Positions 55,959 through 64,000 of a DNA stretch of 64,000 nt are shown one piece after another. Source of the DNA: DASYLJ01 sp964404165 (GTDB taxonomy: Bacteria; Desulfobacterota; Binatia; DP-6); the NCBI GenBank assembly GCA_964404165.1, contig CAYOIZ010000038.1:1-64000 (forward strand). The letters run 5' to 3'. Below the pieces are notes generated by a model that searched no databases, was not told the DNA's origin, and saw nothing but the letters and a program-made list of their open reading frames with translations. Each line of letters begins with the position of its first letter. The stretch's first letter is position 1. Made by a program: the position numbers and the translations under genes.

Positions 55959-58349
55959 ATGCCGGTGTTCCGTAGCCCTCGCCGTCGCCCTCGGGCGATG
56001 GCCGTCGTCCTGCTCCTCGGCATCGCTGCGCTCGCGGGCTGCCGAACCCCCGCCCGCCACACGACACCCGTCGTGACCGCGGCCGCCCCCGCTCCCGACC
56101 TGTCGCGGGTCGAAGTCATCCTGCTCAACGGCGGCGGGACGGCGGCGCAGAACTACCAGTCGCACCTGCTGCACGTGCGCCAGTTCCACGCCATGCTCGA
56201 ACGCGTCGGGCTGCCCGACGATCGCCTGGCGGTGTTCTCGAGCGACGGCAACGATCCGGGACTCGACCTCGCCGTCCGCGACGTGCAGCCGGAGGACGAC
56301 TTCTGGCTGGTCGAGGGGAGCTGGCTCGAAGCCCCGTTGCGCACGCCCGTGACGTTCGGCAACTCGACGGTCGACGGGGCGGTGCTCGCGCCGGCCACCA
56401 AGGCCGAGCTGGCGCGCTGGTTCGCGACGCAGGGACGGGCGATGCGCCCGGGCGACACGCTCCTGCTGTACGTCACCGACCACGGCACGCGCGCCAAGAA
56501 GGACGAGCCCGGCAACACGGCCATCACGCTCTGGGGCGTCGGCGAGTCGATCTCCGTCCGCGAGCTCGGCGCGCTGCTGGCGGAGCTGAATCCCGCCGTG
56601 CGCGTCGTCACGCTCATGTCGCAGTGCTTCTCGGGCGGCTTCGCGCAGCTGGCCGCGGCGCGCAGCGGCGACGGGCTCCCGAACGGCGAGACCTGTGGCT
56701 TCTTCTCCTCCACTGCCGATCGTCCCGCCTACGGCTGCTATCCGGAGAATCGCGGCCGCGAGAACGTCGGCCACTCCTTCCTGTTCCTCGAAGCCCTCGC
56801 CGAGACCGGTCGGCTCGACGAGGCACACCGCGCGGTGCTGGTCAGCGATGCCACGCCGGACGTCCCGCTGCGGACGTCCGACGTCTGGCTCGACCAGACC
56901 ATGGCCGCCGCGGCCAAGGCGGCGGGAGAGGAGCTGACGCCCTTCCTCGACGCGCTCCTGCGTCAGGCCTGGCAGGAACCCGGCGCCTGGGAGGCGGACA
57001 TCCGTCTCCTGGATCGCATCGGGAATGCCTATGGCTCGTTCAGCCCGCGCTCGATCCGCGAGATCGACGAGCAGGGGGAGCGGCTCGCTGCCGCGAGCCA
57101 GCAGCTCCGCATCAACCATGGGACGTGGAGCGCCGCGTTCGATTCCGCGCGGCGCGCCAACCTCGACCGGTTCGTCGCGACGCGTCCCGTCTGGCGCGAG
57201 CGCCTGACGGAGCCTCGGGTGCGCGACCTGCCGCAGCCACAGGCGCGGGCGCTGACGAAGGAGCTGCTCGCCGACCTGGGTCCGGCGACGCGAGCCGATC
57301 GGACCACCACGAAGCGCTTCGACGTCCTGCGCGAGAAATCACAGAGTGCCGGTGAAGTCGCCTACCGGATGGACGTCCGCCTCGGCGTGCTCCTGCGCAT
57401 GCGCGCGCTGCTGACCCACATCGCCGGCCGCGTCTGGCTGCAGACGAAGGGCACGCCCGCACAGCGTGCCGCGTACGAAGCCCTCCGCGACTGCGAGAAC
57501 TTCGCCCTGCCCTCCGCCGGCGTTCCGCCGGGCACCGAGCTCGCGCGCGTCGAGCCGTTCCCGCCACTCGAGGACGACCTCGCGCTCGCCGACGACGTGC
57601 TCCCGGCGTGGATGGGCATCCAGTTCAAGCAGGCCGCCGACGACGTGCGCGCGCAGCACCAGCTGCCGAACGGCGCCGCGGCGGTCATCGCCGTCTATCC
57701 CGACTCGCCGGCGAAGGCCGCGGGGCTGCAGGCGGGCGACGTGGTGACCGGCCCGCCGGGGCGTCCCTTCACCGAGCGCGACCAGATCCGCGAGTGGACG
57801 ATGCTCTCGCGCGTGAACGAACCCGCCACGCTGGCGGTGCTGCGCGACGGGCAGTCGCTCGAGGTCACGCTCCGTCCGCAGCCCATGCCGCGGAAATGGC
57901 CGAAGCTGTCGTCACCCCCGAAGGTGGGCGCGCCCGCGCCGCCCCTGTCGCTCGGCACGTACCGCGGCACGCCGCCGACGCAGCTCGCCGACGGCACGCC
58001 ACATCTTCTCTTCTTCTGGGCGACGTGGTGCGGCGTCTGCAAGGCATCCCTCCCCGAGCTCGACGCCTTCGCGCGCGAACGCGGCGTCCAGGTGATCGCC
58101 ATCACCGACGAAGGCCCGGCGTTGCTCGACCCGTTCTTCGCGAAGCACCAGGGCCCCTTCCCGGCCACCGTCGCCACCGACGTCGATCGACGCGCGTTCA
58201 TGGCCTACGGCGTCAGCGGCATGCCCACGTTCGTGCTCGTCGACGGGGCGGGCAACGTCCAGAGCTACGCCGTCGGCTACAACCCGGCCAAGGGCATCGC
58301 GATCGACGGCTGGGCATGGAGCAAGCGCCCCACCCCGCCCGCTAGCTGA
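55959..58349 (+). CDS. Lipoprotein with legumain-like (clan CD) peptidase, PDZ and thioredoxin domains
   Basis: The 796-residue product has a lipobox LAGC (Cys28). Residues about 48-290 form a caspase/legumain-like fold with His175 in YVTDHGT and Cys223 in MSQCFSGGF, the DHG and xxCxSG motifs of peptidase family C13. After a helical region (about 300-540), a PDZ domain (about 555-650) has the ligand segment AGLQAGDVV. A C-terminal TlpA-type thioredoxin domain (about 655-790) has WATWCGVCK with Cys691 and Cys694 and the cis-Pro in SGMPTF. It should work outside the inner membrane. I know no described protein combining these three domains. The propeller-like gene opposite overlaps its end by 8 bases. 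Confidence 0.82.
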   Translation: MPVFRSPRRRPRAMAVVLLLGIAALAGCRTPARHTTPVVTAAAPAPDLSRVEVILLNGGGTAAQNYQSHLLHVRQFHAMLERVGLPDDRLAVFSSDGNDPGLDLAVRDVQPEDDFWLVEGSWLEAPLRTPVTFGNSTVDGAVLAPATKAELARWFATQGRAMRPGDTLLLYVTDHGTRAKKDEPGNTAITLWGVGESISVRELGALLAELNPAVRVVTLMSQCFSGGFAQLAAARSGDGLPNGETCGFFSSTADRPAYGCYPENRGRENVGHSFLFLEALAETGRLDEAHRAVLVSDATPDVPLRTSDVWLDQTMAAAAKAAGEELTPFLDALLRQAWQEPGAWEADIRLLDRIGNAYGSFSPRSIREIDEQGERLAAASQQLRINHGTWSAAFDSARRANLDRFVATRPVWRERLTEPRVRDLPQPQARALTKELLADLGPATRADRTTTKRFDVLREKSQSAGEVAYRMDVRLGVLLRMRALLTHIAGRVWLQTKGTPAQRAAYEALRDCENFALPSAGVPPGTELARVEPFPPLEDDLALADDVLPAWMGIQFKQAADDVRAQHQLPNGAAAVIAVYPDSPAKAAGLQAGDVVTGPPGRPFTERDQIREWTMLSRVNEPATLAVLRDGQSLEVTLRPQPMPRKWPKLSSPPKVGAPAPPLSLGTYRGTPPTQLADGTPHLLFFWATWCGVCKASLPELDAFARERGVQVIAITDEGPALLDPFFAKHQGPFPATVATDVDRRAFMAYGVSGMPTFVLVDGAGNVQSYAVGYNPAKGIAIDGWAWSKRPTPPAS

Positions 58350-59859
58350 GCGGGAACGTCAGCCGCGTCAACCGGCGATTGCGCCGCACGACCCACGAGA
58401 CGTGATCCGGGGCGAGGAACGTCGGCCCGTCGAGCAGGTCGTCGAACGACGCCAGGTCGCGACCGTCGAGCACGACGACGCCGCGACCGCCGCGCGTGTG
58501 CTGCCCCTCCCACGCGAGATGGCGTCCGCTCGGATCGAAGCGCGGGCGCCAGATCGAGTAGTAGTGATGGGGAAACGCCACCCCGTCGGCGTAGAGCGTC
58601 CAGTCCCCCCCCGCGCTGGCGGTGGCGCCGTAGCCGACGCGGCGTCCGTCGTCGGAGAGCACGACGCCGTATATCTCCACGTGGGGACCGTAGCGGCCGC
58701 CACGCGTGACGATGTCGACGTCCTGCCCGCTGGCGTCGAAGCGCGTGAAGCAGGGATACGCCCACGATCGTCCGTCGCTCGACAGCACCGGCGGCTGCGC
58801 CTCCCACGGCCGGACGCAGGTGACGTCGTCCGCCGGCGCACCGTCGATCATCACACGCCAGCGATCGTCGGAACCCGCCACCCGCTCCCACCACGCCACC
58901 ACCGGTGCATCGGCCGCGACCACGAGCGAGCCGGTGACGACGGTGGCCGCCGTGCGGCACGCCTCGCTCTCGACCGTGAGCACCGGGCCACCGGACGACA
59001 CGGGGACGTTGGCGTCGAAGTGGGCCAGCCGCTCGCCATTGCGGAAGACGCCCCAGCCGTCGCCGTCGCGCAACAGCGCGACGACCCGACCGTCGGACAA
59101 GAACAGGGCCCGCGCATCGGCGGGCAGGCCCGCCCCTTCCGGGACCGTCTGCACCGGCGGGAGGCACGGGCCGGGTGTCATGTCGGCAGCGTGACGAACC
59201 GCGCCGTCGACGAGGAGCCGCATCTGCGACCGTTCGCCCTCCGCCGGCTCGACGGCCACCCAGGCGAGGTGCGCGCCGTCGTGCGACCAGGCGGGCACCG
59301 ACGCATCCCGATGACGCCCGCGCACGGTGCCGTCGGCCACGACGACGATGCGCGCGTCGGGATCGGCGGCCTGTCCGGCGACGACGGGCGCGGCGGCGAC
59401 CACCGCCCAATGCGCTCCCGACGGATCGAAGACGAGGTACTCGTGCCGCGACAGCCCGACCGGCACCACCTGGCCGTCGGCGACCAGCGCCGTCGTCCCG
59501 TCCGGGGCGCGCACCCAGTAGAAGAGCCGGTCGGTGTTGGGCGCGAAGCTCCGCGTGCTCACCGTCTGCCAGTCGGCCTCGCGAAGACCGTCACGGACGA
59601 TGTGGATGCCGTCCGTGCCGTGCACCTGGAACGCCGTGTGCACGAGGTCGCTCGACACCGACCACGAGCCGGGGACGACCTTCGCCGGCAGACGCGCCAG
59701 CTGCACCTTGCGCGGCACGGGCGGCGGACGGTCGCACGCACCGAGGAGCGCGCCGACCAGCACCATGATCGCGAGGCGGAGCACGACGTGCAGCGTCTGC
59801 ACCGGAGGCAGCGTGTACCACGCGAACGGCACGCTCGCCATCGCCACGGGGCGTGTCAC
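58342..59859 (-). CDS. Lipoprotein with WD40-like beta-propeller (TolB/PD40-type) repeats
   Basis: The 505-residue product has a signal peptide with lipobox LLGAC (about residue 42). The rest is a series of beta-rich units with recurring motifs such as VSSDLVHTAFQVHG, FDPSGAHWAVVAA, SHDGAHLAWVA, LSSDGRSWAYPCF, LSDDGRRVGYGA and FDPSGRHLAWEG. These are PD40/TolB-like propeller blades. The GTG start overlaps the upstream TPR protein stop by 4 bases, so it is probably cotranscribed with it. The convergent end overlaps the C13-PDZ-thioredoxin gene. Function is unknown. It may be a cell-surface binding protein. Confidence 0.72.
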   Translation of the reverse strand: MTRPVAMASVPFAWYTLPPVQTLHVVLRLAIMVLVGALLGACDRPPPVPRKVQLARLPAKVVPGSWSVSSDLVHTAFQVHGTDGIHIVRDGLREADWQTVSTRSFAPNTDRLFYWVRAPDGTTALVADGQVVPVGLSRHEYLVFDPSGAHWAVVAAAPVVAGQAADPDARIVVVADGTVRGRHRDASVPAWSHDGAHLAWVAVEPAEGERSQMRLLVDGAVRHAADMTPGPCLPPVQTVPEGAGLPADARALFLSDGRVVALLRDGDGWGVFRNGERLAHFDANVPVSSGGPVLTVESEACRTAATVVTGSLVVAADAPVVAWWERVAGSDDRWRVMIDGAPADDVTCVRPWEAQPPVLSSDGRSWAYPCFTRFDASGQDVDIVTRGGRYGPHVEIYGVVLSDDGRRVGYGATASAGGDWTLYADGVAFPHHYYSIWRPRFDPSGRHLAWEGQHTRGGRGVVVLDGRDLASFDDLLDGPTFLAPDHVSWVVRRNRRLTRLTFPLS

Positions 59860-61838
59860 GGCGTGCGCGGCACCGACATCGCGGCGAGGTTGGCACGCGC
59901 CTCGGCGTGATCGGGATCGAGGCGGAGCACCGCCTGGAACTCGACGAGCGCCTCGTCGCGCCGCCCGAGCGTGGCGAGGGCGACGCCGAGATTGTTGTGC
60001 GCGTCGACCAGCGTGGGATCGAGCCGTAGCGCCTCCCGGTAGGGTCCGAGTGCGTCGGCGGGCCGCCCGAGCGCGGCCAGCGCGCTGCCGAGATCGTGGT
60101 GCGCCGCCGCGTACGACGGGCGGACGCGCACGGCCTCCGCGAAGCGCACCGCCGCCTCGTCGAGGCGACCCTGGCTCGCGAGCAGCATGCCGAGATTGCG
60201 CAGCGCCTCGGCGTAGTCGGGGTCGGCCGCGATCGCCAGCTCGTAGTGCCGACGCGCGTCATCGAGTCGGCCTTCCAGCACGAGCACGTTCGCGAGGTTG
60301 CCGTGCGCGTCGGCGTATCCCGGATCGATCGCCAGCGCGGCCTCGTAGGCCTGCACGGCCTCCGCCCGCCGTCCCGCCGCGGCCAACGTGTTGCCGAGGT
60401 TGTTCTGCGCCGGTGCTGCCGTCGGATCGAGACGCACCGACGTCGCAAAGCTCGCGAGCGCGTCGTCGAATCGTCCCTGTGCGGCGAGCGCGGTGCCGCG
60501 GTTCGCGTAGACGTCGGCGGTGTCCGGTGCCAGGGCCAGCGCGGCGTCGTAGCTCGCCAACGCGTCGTCGAGCCGCCCCGCCTGCTGCTGCAGCATGCCG
60601 AGATTGACCCAGGCCATCTCCGCCGACGGGTTCTTGGCGAGCGTATCACGCCACAGCGTCTCCTCGTCGCGATAGGCGAGGCCCTGTCGCCACGTCAGCA
60701 CCGCGAGAACGACCACCAGCGCGGCGGCGATCGGTGGGGTGCCGCGTCCGGCCCGCACGAGGAGCACGCCGGCGAGCGTGAGCGGCGCCAGGCTCGCGAG
60801 ATACTGGAAGTGATCGGCGACGAACGAGTACCGCATCGGGTAGACGTCGATGAACCCGAGCGCCGGGCCGAGCACGACGACGAACACGACCGCCGCCACG
60901 AACGCGCCGACGCCGATCCGGCCGCGCAGCGCCCACAGCGCAGCGGCGGTCAGCAGCGCCGCCAGCGGAAAGAGCCACTGCCACCACACCCCGGCGTCGA
61001 TGCTCCACCGCGGATAGACGAACGTGAGCTGCACCGGCCAGACGATCGAGGCGAGGTAGAACCAGCAGGCACGACCCGCGATCAGGACGCGATCGGCGAA
61101 CGACAGATCCCAGTGCACGCCGCGGGCACCGACATGCGTCCGCTCCATCCACATCGTCACGAGGCCGGCGGCGATCCCGAGCGACAGGAACGGCAGGAGC
61201 GAGAGCAGCTCGCGTCGTCCGACTCCTCCGCGACGCCACCACACCAGCACGAGCAGCACCACCGGCAGCGTCGCAACCACCGTCTTCGACAGCAACGCCG
61301 CCGCGAACAGGAGGAGTGCGCACATCCAGTCGGCGCGCCGTCCGCGCCCGTCCGCCGCCAGCGCCCAACGCAGCCACAGCAGCGCGGCGCCGAGCGCGAG
61401 CGCGCCGGAGAGGACGTTCTTGCGTTCGCTCACCCACGCGACCGACTCGACGTGCACCGGATGCACCGCGAACAGCGCCGCCGCGAGCCATGCGCCCGGC
61501 ACGGCCAGGCGTCGCAGCACGCGCCACGCCAGCATGGCGCCGATCGCGTGCAGCAGCACGTTGGTGACGTGGTACCCACGCGGCGCGAGCCCCCACCATT
61601 GATGCTCGACCCACAGCGTCGTGAAGGTGAGCGGGTAGTACTGCGGCACCGCGCCGGGCTCGACCCAGATGCGCCATAGACCGTCCATGGAGCGCAGCAT
61701 GCGGTTGGCGGTCACGTAGTCGTCGTCGTCCCAGACGAAGCCGGCCTGGAATGCGGACGAGTGGGCGGCGATCGCCAGCAGCAGCAACGCCGCCGCGGGA
61801 AGCCATGCCGCGGGCGGGCGCGATGCCACGTCGGCCAC
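59856..61838 (-). CDS. Multi-span membrane glycosyltransferase-like protein with TPR tail (TMTC/PMT-like)
   Basis: The 660-residue product has about eleven membrane helices in residues 10-400. The start AFQAGFVWDDDDYVTANRML is the acidic first luminal loop of C-type (PMT/TMTC-like) glycosyltransferases. The C-terminal 260 residues are six to seven TPR repeats, such as AWVNLGMLQQQAGRLDDALASYDAALALAPD and AHNNLGVALATLGRRDEALVEFQAVLRLDPD. It may transfer sugars from a lipid donor to exported proteins, with the TPRs outside the membrane. This is inferred from the fold, and the DUF1736-type family has few tested bacterial members. Confidence 0.8.
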   Translation of the reverse strand: MADVASRPPAAWLPAAALLLLAIAAHSSAFQAGFVWDDDDYVTANRMLRSMDGLWRIWVEPGAVPQYYPLTFTTLWVEHQWWGLAPRGYHVTNVLLHAIGAMLAWRVLRRLAVPGAWLAAALFAVHPVHVESVAWVSERKNVLSGALALGAALLWLRWALAADGRGRRADWMCALLLFAAALLSKTVVATLPVVLLVLVWWRRGGVGRRELLSLLPFLSLGIAAGLVTMWMERTHVGARGVHWDLSFADRVLIAGRACWFYLASIVWPVQLTFVYPRWSIDAGVWWQWLFPLAALLTAAALWALRGRIGVGAFVAAVVFVVVLGPALGFIDVYPMRYSFVADHFQYLASLAPLTLAGVLLVRAGRGTPPIAAALVVVLAVLTWRQGLAYRDEETLWRDTLAKNPSAEMAWVNLGMLQQQAGRLDDALASYDAALALAPDTADVYANRGTALAAQGRFDDALASFATSVRLDPTAAPAQNNLGNTLAAAGRRAEAVQAYEAALAIDPGYADAHGNLANVLVLEGRLDDARRHYELAIAADPDYAEALRNLGMLLASQGRLDEAAVRFAEAVRVRPSYAAAHHDLGSALAALGRPADALGPYREALRLDPTLVDAHNNLGVALATLGRRDEALVEFQAVLRLDPDHAEARANLAAMSVPRTP

Positions 61839-61897
61839 CGGGGCCGGGGTCTCGGGCGGTGGCTCGCGGCGGGGGCGCGCCCGGGAGCGAGCCGTCG

Positions 61898-62743
61898 TCA
61901 GCCTTCCGTCGGCGCCGCGCCGCTGCCCTCGCGCGGCTTCGGGCCGGTGAACGGGATCTTGTCGAGCTCGCGCAGCACCTCGGTCGCACGCGCCTTGATC
62001 TCGGGATCGCTGCTGGCGTTGCGGATGTTGCGCATCAGGTCCTCGGCGCGGTGATACGTGGTCGCGCGCGCGAACGCCGCCAGATCGGCAGCGCTGACGT
62101 TGGCGGTGGCGCCGTCGAGCGCTTTCCGCATGTCGGGATCGGCCTCGATGGCCTTCACCGCGGAGCGCACCGCCTCACGACGCACCGTCGGATCATCGTT
62201 GGCGATCGCGGTGTTGGCGAGCATGTCCCACGGGGCCTTCGTCTCTCCCCCGAGGACCTTCTGCAGCTGCTTGCCGTCGACCGGGACCTTGGCCCGGTCC
62301 TCGAACACGCCGTAGACCGCCTTCCAGAGGGGCGGTGTCTCGCCCTCGGCGCCGGGACGGGCCGTGTATGTGACGTCCTTCGACTTGGCCGGCGCCGCCT
62401 CGCGTCCGCCCTTCAGCTCGATGGCGCGCAGCTTGCCCCCCTCCGCGTAGGTGAGCGTGAAGTTCTGCTCCCCGAGGACACGCTCGAGGGCTTCCTTCAG
62501 CGGCACCTTATCGAGCTGCATCGTGAGATCGCGCGGCGCGAGCACGTCGCCACGAACCTCGGCCCCGCTCTGCTTACCGACTTCGGCGATCACGTCGGTG
62601 AGCGGGACCTTCTCGAGCTTCAGCGTGAGCGTGTCGTCGCGATACTCGATGACGCGCTGCGCATCGTCGGCGGCGCTGGCGGCAGAGCCCGGCGCGATCG
62701 GCACGATGCACGCGACGAGGAGAGCGACGGCGGCGCGCAGCAT
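61898..62743 (-). CDS. Exported protein with STN-like (secretin/TonB N-terminal) domains
   Basis: The 281-residue product has a signal peptide ending near residue 24 (GSAASAADD). Two STN-like beta-alpha-beta units follow: LTLKLEKVPLTDVIAEVGKQSGAEVRG and LTMQLDKVPLKEALERVLGEQNFTLTYAEG. The C-terminal half is helical (AIANDDPTVRREAVRSAVKAIE), HEAT-like. STN domains sit at the periplasmic end of secretins and TonB-dependent receptors. Here they stand alone without a secretin or barrel. ATG 62743 is used. Function unknown. Confidence 0.75.
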   Translation of the reverse strand: MLRAAVALLVACIVPIAPGSAASAADDAQRVIEYRDDTLTLKLEKVPLTDVIAEVGKQSGAEVRGDVLAPRDLTMQLDKVPLKEALERVLGEQNFTLTYAEGGKLRAIELKGGREAAPAKSKDVTYTARPGAEGETPPLWKAVYGVFEDRAKVPVDGKQLQKVLGGETKAPWDMLANTAIANDDPTVRREAVRSAVKAIEADPDMRKALDGATANVSAADLAAFARATTYHRAEDLMRNIRNASSDPEIKARATEVLRELDKIPFTGPKPREGSGAAPTEG

Positions 62744-62821
62744 GACGCGCGGGACATTACCTCCGCGTCGCGAAACATCGCAAGGTCGAGACACCCATTT
62801 CATCTCGGACCGATTATTTCG

Positions 62822-62851
62822 TTGACATCGCCCCCGAACGACATGGTAGCT
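62822..62851 (+). promoter_or_regulatory. Weak candidate promoter of the Cys-rich repeat protein
   Basis: A perfect TTGACA is followed after 18 bases by GTAGCT, about 70 bases before the ATG at 62923. The -10 is poor. It lies in the 179-base gap between divergent genes, which has a locally AT-richer stretch (GATTATTTC). Confidence 0.3.
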
Positions 62852-62922
62852 CCCCGAGGCGCTCTAGTACCAAAGGGCGGGTCGGGTGCATCAACCACGA
62901 GAGTAGCGAGGGGGAACAGGTC

Positions 62923-64000
62923 ATGGGCACGGCAACGACGACTCGAACGGCGCGGATCGGAGCAGCCCTGCTGGCTGCTGCCTGCATCCTCGGCGCCGCG
63001 CTACCGGCTGCTGCGCAGCTTTCGGGCAACAGCTCGAGCAACGCGGGCTCGACCTGCACCGGGAGCAACAACTCCGACGGCTTCTGCGGCTCGAGCACCA
63101 GTCTGCTGGTGAACACGACCACGCAGCTCCAGAGCCGCTATGCCTGGAACATCAACGCCGACGTCGGCGTGTTCTCCACCCGTGACACCAGCGGCACCGC
63201 GCAGCACAACGTCGCCTTCAGCGCGACCGCTCCCGGCGGCTATCGCCTCGATGTCGACACCAGCTTCGTCGGCGACATGAACCGCCAGAGCGACACCAGC
63301 GGCTGCGATGGCCAAGCCAACGTCTCCGGAGTGACCGGCTCGTCGAACGTGGCGATCGCCGGCGGCGGCAGCCTCAGCATCGCCGACCCCGGAGCGGTCG
63401 GCAATGGCGGCGGAAGCTCGACGCTGCCATTCAGCTCGACGGCGAGCGCCGACATCTTCCGCGTCAGCAACGGCGTCGCACAATCGCACACGCTCACTTT
63501 CACCTGGAACGGCAACGTGCGCAGCAACTCGTGCGAAGCGGCGGTGCGCATCGGGCAGCAGAACGGCTCGACCACCGGCTGCAACGGCTGCGGCTATTCC
63601 GGCACGCCGTCGCGCACGCAGAGCAGCGACGGTCACTTCGTGACCGTCACCTACACCTCGCTCTGCGGCAACGGCGTGGTCGACAGCGCGGTCAGCGAGC
63701 AGTGCGACCAGGGCGGCGCCAACGGCAGCGCGACCTCCTGCTGCACCAGCACCTGCACCTTCCGCGGCGCCGGCAACGTCTGCCGCACCTCGGCCGGTGA
63801 CTGCGATCTGCAGGAAGTCTGCTCGGGCTCGGCCGGCACCTGTCCCGCCGACGCGAAGAGCACCGCGGTCTGTCGCGGCTCGGCGGGCGTCTGCGACGTC
63901 GTCGAATCCTGCAACGGTGTGAGCAACACCTGTCCGACGGACGGCTTCCTGTCGTCGGCGACCGTCTGTCGCGGCTCGGCCGGCGTCTGTGACGTCGCCG
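62923..64000 (+). CDS. Secreted Cys-rich protein with disintegrin-like repeats, 3' end outside the window
   Basis: The reading frame opens at ATG 62923 and is still open at the window edge, giving 359 visible residues. The signal peptide ends at ALPAAAQ (about residue 32). A beta-rich Asn/Ser/Gly-rich domain spans about 33-245. A Myxococcus-type Cys-rich unit follows at CGNGVVDSAVSEQCDQGG. Then come repeats of the form VCR-x-SAG-x-CD-x-x-E-x-C-x-G-x-x-x-x-CP-x-D, three begun before the cut. The same Cys spacing (CR-x4-CD-x-x-E-x-C-x-G-x4-CP-x-D) is seen in eukaryotic disintegrin domains. The protein is probably displayed outside the cell, and adhesion is possible but inferred. Confidence 0.85.
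   Translation, partial: MGTATTTRTARIGAALLAAACILGAALPAAAQLSGNSSSNAGSTCTGSNNSDGFCGSSTSLLVNTTTQLQSRYAWNINADVGVFSTRDTSGTAQHNVAFSATAPGGYRLDVDTSFVGDMNRQSDTSGCDGQANVSGVTGSSNVAIAGGGSLSIADPGAVGNGGGSSTLPFSSTASADIFRVSNGVAQSHTLTFTWNGNVRSNSCEAAVRIGQQNGSTTGCNGCGYSGTPSRTQSSDGHFVTVTYTSLCGNGVVDSAVSEQCDQGGANGSATSCCTSTCTFRGAGNVCRTSAGDCDLQEVCSGSAGTCPADAKSTAVCRGSAGVCDVVESCNGVSNTCPTDGFLSSATVCRGSAGVCDVA

Overview
The window is a GC-rich chromosomal segment of a Gram-negative, LPS-bearing bacterium. It carries lipid A and core genes, LolD with a LolC/E-type permease, BamA, Skp, Lon, UvrB/UvrC, ComEC and many exported c-type cytochrome or copper-type proteins. LpxI in place of LpxH, a Gfo/Idh/MocA enzyme between lpxI and lpxB, DUF374 in place of LpxL, and Myxococcus-type Cys-rich repeats fit a deltaproteobacteria-like phylum (Desulfobacterota, Myxococcota or Binatota grade). 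That placement is inference. I see no insertion sequence, phage, CRISPR array, rRNA or tRNA gene. Coding density is very high: no gene-free stretch exceeds about 200 bases, the longest being 36488-36686.

Region 1 (1-18.8 kb, all minus strand) is one long envelope gene train. It reads lysS, lolC/E, lolD, bamA, skp, a fabZ-lpxA fusion, lpxI, a GnnA-like oxidoreductase, lpxB, msbA, a DUF374 (LpxJ-type) acyltransferase, waaA, lpxK, waaF, a GT2 glycosyltransferase, a Kdo/WaaP-type kinase and a second GT9 enzyme cut by the window edge. Most junctions are ATGA, GTGA or TGATG overlaps. The genes cover lipid A assembly from the first acylation onward, Kdo transfer, inner core, LPS flipping, lipoprotein release and outer-membrane protein insertion. 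lpxC and lpxD are absent from the window.

Region 2 (18.8-30.6 kb) holds an exported 14-repeat protein, a PlsB-type acyltransferase, an alpha/beta-hydrolase whose nucleophile position is Gly, an RluA-type pseudouridine synthase and two small zinc proteins. It then has a tightly overlapped ubiquitin-like carrier / TtuA / TrmI cassette for tRNA T-loop modification, a 5-FCL-like protein, a HAD phosphatase and DUF2203.

Region 3 (30.6-45.5 kb) holds lon, galT, glgA, gph, an IscA-type protein, a NarX-like kinase with a LuxR-type regulator behind a consensus sigma-54 promoter, comEC, uvrC and uvrB.

Region 4 (45.5-64 kb) is richer in accessory genes. It has a cupredoxin, a protein ending in a CXXCH haem motif, an ECF sigma / anti-sigma / DUF3106 operon, an NtrC-type two-component pair, a methyltransferase, a haem-binding outer-membrane barrel, several small exported proteins and a lipoprotein joining a legumain-like (clan CD) peptidase to PDZ and thioredoxin domains. 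It ends with a beta-propeller-like lipoprotein, a TMTC-like membrane TPR protein, an STN-like protein and the start of a secreted Cys-rich, disintegrin-like repeat protein that runs off the window.
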